A stretch of DNA of 10,716 nt from UBA6120 sp964495145 (GTDB lineage Bacteria; Bacillota_I; Bacilli_A; RFN20; CAG-826). A program made the position numbers and the translations under genes. Under the pieces are notes generated by a model. It was not told the origin of the DNA. It ran no database searches and saw only the letters and a list, made by a program, of their open reading frames with translations. Shown here in pieces: positions 6,196-10,716 of the stretch (the first letter of the stretch is position 1; each line of letters opens with the position of its first letter). The DNA lies in NCBI GenBank assembly GCA_964495145.1, contig CAZBUP010000035.1, positions 1-10,716 of the forward strand. Direction: 5' to 3'.

Positions 6196-6564
6196 ATGCC
6201 ACGTCCCGTCCGCATGCGCCGCGTGTGTTGTATGCCGCAAGATCAAAAATTTGGGCCTTTGAACAACGAAACCTCCAAACGTCCATCAATCCAAATGCTC
6301 GTCGACGAGTTTGAAACGATTCGCCTTTTGGATTACGAAGGATTAAAGCAAGAGGAAGCCGCCGTCTACATGAACGTGACCCGGACGACGGTGACCGCCA
6401 TTTATGAAAGCGCCCGAAAAAAGATGGCCCAAGCTTTGATCGATGGCCTGCCTCTAGAGATTAAAGGTGGTCATTTCTGCCTATATAACGAGAGCGAACA
6501 ACGGCAAATCGGATGCCATTGGCGCCATCATCGCAATATAAACGACGTTTCTAAAGACAAGTGA
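6196..6564 (+). CDS. DUF134/UPF0251 predicted DNA-binding protein
   Basis: A 122-residue protein with the DUF134 hallmarks: start MPRPVRMRRVCCMP, then FGPL, DEFETIRLLDYEGL (37-50) and a helix-turn-helix resembling sigma region 4 (about 49-75: QEEAAVYMNVTRTTV, then ARKKMA). The family is annotated as predicted DNA-binding; targets are generally not known. C11, C12, C95 and C107, together with the histidines in GCHWRHH (106-112), make a metal- or redox-sensing role possible. The RBS GAGGTG lies 5 nt before the ATG. It sits downstream of the DUF5320 gene and next to the triple-palindrome array, which makes it the first candidate for the protein binding there. Slightly longer than typical because of the polar C-terminal tail. 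Confidence 0.9.
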   Translation: MPRPVRMRRVCCMPQDQKFGPLNNETSKRPSIQMLVDEFETIRLLDYEGLKQEEAAVYMNVTRTTVTAIYESARKKMAQALIDGLPLEIKGGHFCLYNESEQRQIGCHWRHHRNINDVSKDK

Positions 6565-6575
6565 CATGGACTGAA

Positions 6576-6601
6576 AAAAGGTGGAATCTCTTCCACCTTT
6601 T
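6576..6601. terminator. Bidirectional intrinsic terminator
   Basis: AAAAGGTGGAA (6576-6586) pairs with TTCCACCTTTT (6591-6601) in an 11-bp stem around TCTC. On the minus strand it is followed by six T, on the plus strand by four. It ends both the DUF134 gene and the convergent RsgI-like lipoprotein gene. Confidence 0.88.
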
Positions 6602-6634
6602 ACCTACTGAAATTTGTTTTAATTTTCTCGTTGT

Positions 6635-7552
6635 TTACTCAGCGGTGGCCGTCCCCGACGTATGAGAGGTGTCCGCGCTGGATCCAGAACCTCTTCGGGT
6701 GTCCGATTCGTTACGCCAATTCTCGCGAGCTTGGACGGTCAATTGCTTGTATGAGGCGACAATCGCTTGGATTTCGGCGGTCATTGCATCGCGCAAATCC
6801 TGGAGTTGCGATTCGAGTTCAGTCGTATCCTCGCTATTGGCAATAGCCGTTTCAATCGCATCTTTCAAGGCTTGGATGTCATCCCGATATTCGTCTTGAA
6901 TCGCCTGCCGTTCCGCAAGGAAGTCCGCCCCTAAAGTAGCGGCGATCTGCTTCATTTGCGTCGCTCCGTCACGAGCCTTGTTCAATAATCCTTTGACGTT
7001 GAGTTCAGCCGCTTCTTCGTCAAGCAATTCGTCATTGCCGATCATGGCTTGCTGCATCAATCGCCATTTAATCGGAGTCGTTCCCTTGGCTTCGGCTTCA
7101 TCCAGCTCATCCTCGGTGTAGGTCCGCGTCTGCGTCGTCATTTGGATCATGTGACCTTCAAATGAGTTTTCGATACGGGTTTGAAGCGTGGCCCGGACTT
7201 GGGTTTGGACCGTCTCCAGGTTGCCAACTGCATCAAGATTCGCTTGAGGATCGACCGTGTCTTCGTTGACGAATTTCAAAGCGACCATCTCGCCAGCGAT
7301 TTCGTCGACGGCATCATCGATGGTTTTTCCTTTCAAATCCAACTCCAGCATCACCATTTCCCCATCGCCGTTAAGGGCGTGGGTATAGACAACGCGGTTT
7401 TGGGCGTTGATCATCAATCCGATGCCGGGATTGATTTCCATGGTGGCGTACGTCAAGTCTTCTTCAACCGTTCCTTCATTGGACAGACTGCATGAAGCCA
7501 ACACTAAGGTGGCCAATACGGCGGTAACAATGCTTCTCATGTTTTTTTTCAT
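6635..7552 (-). CDS. Lipoprotein with RsgI-like extracytoplasmic domain and coiled coil
   Basis: A 305-residue lipoprotein. The start at 7552 is chosen because AGGAG lies 7 nt upstream and the next 21 residues form a signal peptide with lipobox LASC (C21); an in-frame ATG at 7591 has no RBS. Residues about 33-90 match the middle domain of RsgI-family anti-sigma factors: EINPGIGLMIN (39-49), a strand turn ending in ALNGDGE, then LDLKGKTIDDAVDEI. The Asn-Pro pair (N41-P42) is where RsgI proteins are reported to self-cleave. A downstream block, AKGTTPIKWRLMQQAMIGND, also fits that family. A long charged helix (about 188-265) is likely a coiled coil, followed by a Ser/Gly/Thr tail. The cytoplasmic anti-sigma domain of RsgI is absent, so direct sigma control is unlikely. 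It could be a surface structural or sensing protein; partner unknown. Confidence 0.83.
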   Translation of the reverse strand: MKKNMRSIVTAVLATLVLASCSLSNEGTVEEDLTYATMEINPGIGLMINAQNRVVYTHALNGDGEMVMLELDLKGKTIDDAVDEIAGEMVALKFVNEDTVDPQANLDAVGNLETVQTQVRATLQTRIENSFEGHMIQMTTQTRTYTEDELDEAEAKGTTPIKWRLMQQAMIGNDELLDEEAAELNVKGLLNKARDGATQMKQIAATLGADFLAERQAIQDEYRDDIQALKDAIETAIANSEDTTELESQLQDLRDAMTAEIQAIVASYKQLTVQARENWRNESDTRRGSGSSADTSHTSGTATAE

Positions 7553-7570
7553 GGTGATTCTCCTTTTCGT

Positions 7571-7597
7571 TTGAAGGTTTTTCGCCTTCAACTTATA
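7571..7597 (-). promoter_or_regulatory. Leader hairpin / -10-like element upstream of the RsgI-like gene
   Basis: TTGAAGG (7571-7577) and CCTTCAA (7585-7591) form a 7-bp stem just ahead of the RBS. A minus-strand TATAAG (7597-7592) next to it resembles a -10 box but lacks a clear -35. If that box is used, the hairpin would not be wholly transcribed, so at most one of the two is functional. Confidence 0.28.
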
Positions 7598-7636
7598 AAC
7601 AAATGGCAGGGGTTGTTTGTTGGCCCTATTTTTTTA

Positions 7637-7846
7637 TGGCAAAAAACATCCGATTGGCGCGCGGTTTTTAAGAAGGAGGTTCTGTTATATCAAAACCATG
7701 CGGCTTCTTGCCGAACGCCCGCGTGGCTAAGCATATGTTCACCCGCATGCGTCGATAGCGGACCTTGCATTCCCCCAATATCACAATTGGGCGCCTAAAG
7801 AGCGGCTCTTATCTATACTTTCCTGGCTGGCAAAAAAGAATCGGTC
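7637..7846. other. Non-coding region rich in inverted repeats, possible structured RNA
   Basis: The 7592-7940 gap holds no convincing protein gene but is dense in pairing segments. CCGATT (7650-7655) pairs with AATCGG (7839-7844) about 195 nt apart, and GGCGC (7656-7660) with GCGCC (7791-7795). CATGCGG near 7698 pairs with CCGCATG near 7743, CCCAAT (7774-7779) with ATTGGG (7786-7791), and AAGAG (7798-7802) with CTCTT (7806-7810). TGGCAAAAAA is repeated at 7637-7646 and 7828-7837. Strand is not decided: no strong promoter is seen on either side. An AAGGAGG near 7675 on the plus strand is followed by a 10-codon ORF (ATG 7698), too far for normal initiation. I recognise no known RNA family. Confidence 0.35.
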
Positions 7847-7879
7847 AAATCCGAATAATATATTTTCCAACCGTCATTA

Positions 7880-7904
7880 AAAAGACTATCTATGATAGTC
7901 TTTT
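7880..7904. terminator. Intrinsic terminator downstream of the repeat lipoprotein
   Basis: AAAAGACTATC (7880-7890) and GATAGTCTTTT (7894-7904) form an 11-bp stem (3-nt loop; 10 bp if the loop opens to 5). On the minus strand it ends in five T and lies 37 bp after the stop at 7941. The plus strand also ends in four T, so it could stop an RNA coming from the left. Confidence 0.82.
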
Positions 7905-7940
7905 ATTATGAGGCGTTTTTAAGTGGCAAAACGATATCGC

Positions 7941-10076
7941 TTACATAATCGCCCAACGGCTGATCAAAATCGCGACTTCGCCAGTGCTTTCGTTTAGGGT
8001 AGCTTCCACATATGCATCATAACCGACCTGGGTCGCTTCGAAATACCGTTCGCCAGAACGGTCTTCGTATGCCATGTCCCATCCGTCCCCTTCAAGGGCG
8101 GCGAAGTAGTTGTCGAATTCGGTCAGCGAGGAGGCCACTTCGACATGGACCGAGGGGCGACCGGCGAACCATCCGGCATAATAGGTGAACGGCGATTCAC
8201 TGACATAAGGCAGGAGGAGGTTCGGCATGTCTTCGCCGAGCAACTGATTGATGAGCGGATTGGGAAAGACGGCACCCGTTATCTGGATGTAAGTCGAAAA
8301 ATAGGCCTCATAAGCAACATAATCAATCGACTTCGCGTCTAAGGTTAAGACACCCTCGGCATAGCTGATGTAAACGTCGATGTTGCCGGCGGCATTCGTG
8401 GCCAAAGCCCTCATATTCTCATAATTGACGTAAATGCGGAAATAATCTTGGTCGAGGGTGGCAATATAGGCCTCGAAGGCGTCAGGTCCGCAGTTTCCAA
8501 TGGTGATTCGCATCGATTGGGTCATCTCGTCAACGTCATAGTCGAGCGTTTCCCCATTAAAATCGAAGGCCGGGATCGAGTAGCCGTTGAAGAGGTCCAT
8601 CAACTCCGCGTCGGGCCACTCGGGATCGCTCGTGACCAATTCGTCGACATATTCGCGGATGACGATGTACAANNNNNNNNNNNNNNNNNNNNNNNNNNNN
8701 NNNNNNNNNNNNNNNNNNNNNNNNNNNNNNNNNNNNNNNNNNNNNNNNNNNNNNNNNNNNNNNNNNNNNNNNGCCGGGTTTTCGCCCAACAATTGGTTGA
8801 TGTAGGCCTCGGGCCAGGTCGCGGTTTCTTGCCATAATCCGAATCCGACATCCAAATAGCTTTCTAACGTCCCGGTGTAATAATGGATTTCAAGAGTGAA
8901 ATGCGAACTGGTTTCCGTAAACACTAAAATGATTTGCCATGCCGGGTCGATGGCGTAATAACCGTCACCGATTTCGTCATCAATGTCAAAGACAATCCAG
9001 CCGAGGTTGCTTAAGTCGGTAAAATAATCGCCCATCAAGGCGCCGTCGGATTCGGAGGTCACCGTCATGAAAGGCCCATATTCGTCTTCGTTGTAATTGT
9101 AGAAATAATGCGCGGCCTCAAACGGGGGAATGGCTATTTCTAGCGCGGTTGGATCCACAAATTCGTTGATGGATGCCGTCGGCCAGGTGGTCGATCCGAA
9201 TATTTCCGGTTGGTTGTTGATCAAAAAGAGGGTAACGAAGCCATTGAGGTAATCGATGACTAAGACGATTGCCTCGCTCGGATCGGTGTAAACGGCGTTT
9301 CCATCCATTTCATAGGAAGACCACCCGAGCTGCATCAATTGTCCGCCATAGGTAGCCGCGGCCGTCTCCGGGGCTTCGGTGAAGACGACCAAGGCTTCGT
9401 TTTCCTCAGACGGCACTATATAGAAATAAGGCGTTTCTGAGGCTAAAGCTGGGATAATCGATACCGTTTCAAAACCAAAATACTCATCGATGATCCCTTG
9501 CGGCCAAACGTCCGACCGTTGGACGTCGTTATCTTCGAACATGGCCGGGTCGTAATCGGCGATAACGATCATGAAACCCTCGTCGTAAGTCACGAAAGAG
9601 ACGATCATTTCTTCACTGCTGTCGATGGCGATGATGAACAAGTCAACGATTTGATATTCGGGATGAACCGTCCAAGAGGCGGCTTCGAGTTGCGCGCCAT
9701 AGACGACTTCGGGATCGGATAAGCTTAGGCTTGTCGTAATGGCGATGACTGGCTCCGGGAGGACCATATATTCATAGAAATAGGTGCTTGTGGATACATA
9801 AGCCGGGATGTCGAATCGGGCGTCGGAGGTGAAGATCGTTTCGATGATGGCTCGCGGCCATGCGTTCGACGAACCGGTGGCCGTCTCGCCGACTGGGGGG
9901 ATTTCGATGGAAACCGACGCACTAGTCGAGGTTGTTTCTGAGGTAACTTCGCTCAGGCTCGACCAGGAATTATCGGATGCATAGGAACTTGATCCAGATA
10001 ACGTGCAACTGGTCAGCGCAACCATGAGCAAAGCCAAAAAGACTTTGGATTTGGAGTGAGTGACAATATTGAGCAT
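7941..10076 (-). CDS. Large repeat lipoprotein, six ~110-residue WP-initiated repeats, interrupted by assembly gap
   Basis: Start at 10076 is chosen because GGAGG lies 8 nt upstream, an extended -10 promoter sits just before it, and a lipoprotein signal with lipobox LTSC (C24) follows. The in-frame ATG at 10136 lies upstream of that promoter. After a Ser/Thr-rich linker (25-72) come about six similar modules beginning WP or FP at residues 73, 191, 298, 421, 487 and 604. Shared marks are WPxxxIxxxF/L, an IP near position 20, YFY near 28, a YxxxLxxxGW block near 55-62, and a closing run of strands. Lengths are 107-123 where complete. The module starting at 421 is cut by 100 N, so the 711-residue count is nominal. 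No enzymatic motif is visible and I do not recognise the family. Likely a surface-exposed binding or scaffold protein anchored by lipid. Confidence 0.85.
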   Translation of the reverse strand: MLNIVTHSKSKVFLALLMVALTSCTLSGSSSYASDNSWSSLSEVTSETTSTSASVSIEIPPVGETATGSSNAWPRAIIETIFTSDARFDIPAYVSTSTYFYEYMVLPEPVIAITTSLSLSDPEVVYGAQLEAASWTVHPEYQIVDLFIIAIDSSEEMIVSFVTYDEGFMIVIADYDPAMFEDNDVQRSDVWPQGIIDEYFGFETVSIIPALASETPYFYIVPSEENEALVVFTEAPETAAATYGGQLMQLGWSSYEMDGNAVYTDPSEAIVLVIDYLNGFVTLFLINNQPEIFGSTTWPTASINEFVDPTALEIAIPPFEAAHYFYNYNEDEYGPFMTVTSESDGALMGDYFTDLSNLGWIVFDIDDEIGDGYYAIDPAWQIILVFTETSSHFTLEIHYYTGTLESYLDVGFGLWQETATWPEAYINQLLGENPXXXXXXXXXXXXXXXXXXXXXXXXXXXXXXXXXXLYIVIREYVDELVTSDPEWPDAELMDLFNGYSIPAFDFNGETLDYDVDEMTQSMRITIGNCGPDAFEAYIATLDQDYFRIYVNYENMRALATNAAGNIDVYISYAEGVLTLDAKSIDYVAYEAYFSTYIQITGAVFPNPLINQLLGEDMPNLLLPYVSESPFTYYAGWFAGRPSVHVEVASSLTEFDNYFAALEGDGWDMAYEDRSGERYFEATQVGYDAYVEATLNESTGEVAILISRWAIM
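8673..8772. other. Assembly gap (100 N)
   Basis: One hundred N in a row, the usual placeholder for a gap of unknown size. It lies in the fourth module of the repeat lipoprotein. The reading frame is the same on both sides when exactly 100 bases are counted, so if the gene is intact the true gap length should leave remainder 1 on division by 3. Confidence 0.98.
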
Positions 10077-10098
10077 TTGGGATTCCTCCGCTAGGAAT

Positions 10099-10107
10099 AG
10101 TATAGCA
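10099..10107 (-). promoter_or_regulatory. Extended -10 promoter of the repeat lipoprotein
   Basis: On the minus strand TGCTATACT: a TGN extension directly before TATACT (10104-10099). No good -35 is present 17 bp upstream, as is allowed for extended -10 promoters. Start would be near 10092, giving a leader of about 15 nt holding GGAGG. Confidence 0.5.
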
Positions 10108-10168
10108 CCCGACTTATGCGGCATCGCATGGTCCAAGGCGCAAACTAGTTCATCATGCCGTTGTCTGA

Positions 10169-10600
10169 TTATTCGGCGTAAGTCAACTCGGTCAAAGGCG
10201 TGAGATGTTTTTTCGTTTCTTCGTTGGTGAATAACTTGATCAAATAGTCCAGCGCCTCAACGACGTTCGATTCGATCACGGCGTCGATGATCGGGTGTTT
10301 GAAGGCCAAAAAACTATTTTCGTTCACATAGGCCTTGAGCCAGTGGATGTTTTCGTTGAAGGCATTGATGCGGAGCATCGTCTCCAAGGTCAAATCGATC
10401 TTGTCGAAAATGAAGGCGATCGTGGCCGATCCGTTATCATACGCGGTAATGCGCAGGTAGACGCTGTCGTCGAAATCACGGAACTTGATGCTGCATTTGG
10501 CCACCATGAAGTCCTTGTCTTCTTCGAATAAGGGTTCCAGTTTGTATTTGGTCGTCAAGAATTTTTCCAGTTCGTTTTGCAATACCACGAGTCTCATCAT
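10169..10600 (-). CDS. Small YbjN-like protein
   Basis: A 143-residue soluble acidic protein from the start chosen at 10600, where AAAGGA lies about 5 nt before a double ATG (MMRLVVLQNELEKF). An in-frame ATG at 10660 would add 20 residues but has only a poor RBS and lies close to the upstream terminator. The layout resembles the YbjN / type III secretion chaperone-like fold: an N-terminal helix, a set of strands (VAKCSIKF, VYLRITAY, ATIAFIFD), the helix-rich LETMLRINAFNENIHW block, a strand FLAFKHPI, then a helix VVEALDYLIKLF. YbjN-like proteins are small partner-binding proteins with poorly defined roles. No signal peptide is present. It lies 92 bp upstream of the repeat lipoprotein with no terminator between, but that gene has its own promoter. 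The family call is tentative. Confidence 0.72.
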   Translation of the reverse strand: MMRLVVLQNELEKFLTTKYKLEPLFEEDKDFMVAKCSIKFRDFDDSVYLRITAYDNGSATIAFIFDKIDLTLETMLRINAFNENIHWLKAYVNENSFLAFKHPIIDAVIESNVVEALDYLIKLFTNEETKKHLTPLTELTYAE

Positions 10601-10664
10601 CGATTTCCTTTCAGGCACGTCGCGATAAGGCAACGCCTTCATAACCGTGTATTCATTCATTATT

Positions 10665-10696
10665 CCAAACAAAAAGCCATCCGTAAAGGGATGGCT
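10665..10696 (-). terminator. Intrinsic terminator of a minus-strand gene beyond the right edge
   Basis: AGCCATCC (10675-10682) and GGATGGCT (10689-10696) form a perfect 8-bp stem with a 6-nt loop, followed on the minus strand by TTTTGTTT. It shows that a further minus-strand transcription unit ends just outside the window and that the YbjN-like gene begins a new one. Confidence 0.85.
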
Positions 10697-10716
10697 GGTT
10701 GAATGTTTCCTATGGC

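Noticed and set aside
7553..7591. Upstream ATG (7591) that would add 13 residues to the RsgI-like lipoprotein
   Set aside because: No RBS precedes it, and the AGGAG within this extension is ideally placed for the ATG at 7552, which also gives a clean lipoprotein signal.
7698..7750. tRNA in the CATGCGG/CCGCATG segment
   Set aside because: No 7-bp acceptor stem, standard D- and T-arms or anticodon loop can be laid out on either strand.
7571..7798. 75-codon plus-strand open frame in the gene-free region
   Set aside because: It has atypical composition, no RBS at its start, overlaps the RsgI-like gene's leader, and spans the inverted-repeat cluster better explained as RNA structure.
8145..9722. 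Several plus-strand open frames opposite the repeat lipoprotein
   Set aside because: All are antisense to the repeat modules, two run through the N gap, and none has an RBS or recognisable family.
10077..10136. Upstream ATG (10136) that would add 20 residues to the repeat lipoprotein
   Set aside because: It lies ahead of the predicted promoter, and the extension would push the lipoprotein signal away from the N terminus.

Overview
The window looks like a chromosomal segment of a low-complexity-envelope Bacillota/Mycoplasmatota-like anaerobe (something near the Izemoplasma/Acholeplasma/Erysipelotrichales side of the Bacilli). This is inferred from strong GGAGG-type ribosome binding sites, sigma-A-like promoters, intrinsic terminators, lipoproteins with short lipoboxes, single-membrane-anchored extracellular proteins, and a secreted endonuclease I with Ig-like repeats. 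Tryptophan is read from TGG and TGA works as a stop, so the code is standard. Base composition is close to 50% GC. A run of 100 N (8673-8772) marks a scaffold gap, so this is a draft assembly, possibly a metagenome bin.

Layout. 182-2347 (+) is a secreted, membrane-tailed endonuclease I. It converges on 2398-3810 (-), a membrane-anchored extracytoplasmic protein of unknown function that appears internally duplicated; the two share a hairpin terminator. 3811-4279 has no protein gene. Instead, on the minus strand, it holds a well-formed promoter, a roughly 130-nt RNA closed by a 13-position stem, and a terminator: a good candidate for a small structured RNA of 6S-like architecture. 4280-5629 (-) is an FAD/NAD(P)H disulfide-reductase-family enzyme (NADH oxidase / CoA-disulfide reductase type). 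It is transcribed divergently from a small Gly/Cys protein of the DUF5320 type (5807-6067) and a DUF134/UPF0251 helix-turn-helix protein (6196-6564). The spacer between them carries three near-identical GACATATGTC-type palindromes, two of which sit exactly on the -35 elements of the divergent promoters.

6635-7552 (-) is a lipoprotein with an RsgI-like extracytoplasmic domain and a coiled coil, but no cytoplasmic anti-sigma domain. 7592-7940 contains no convincing protein gene but is rich in inverted repeats. 7941-10076 (-) is a large lipoprotein built of about six roughly 110-residue repeats, interrupted by the assembly gap. 10169-10600 (-) is a small YbjN-like protein. The right edge holds the terminator of a further minus-strand gene outside the window.

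Functionally, two themes stand out. One is cell-surface proteins: the nuclease, two lipoproteins and the anchored unknown. The other is a compact, probably co-regulated redox module (oxidoreductase, DUF5320 and DUF134 regulator) around a shared operator array, which is the most likely undescribed regulatory unit here.
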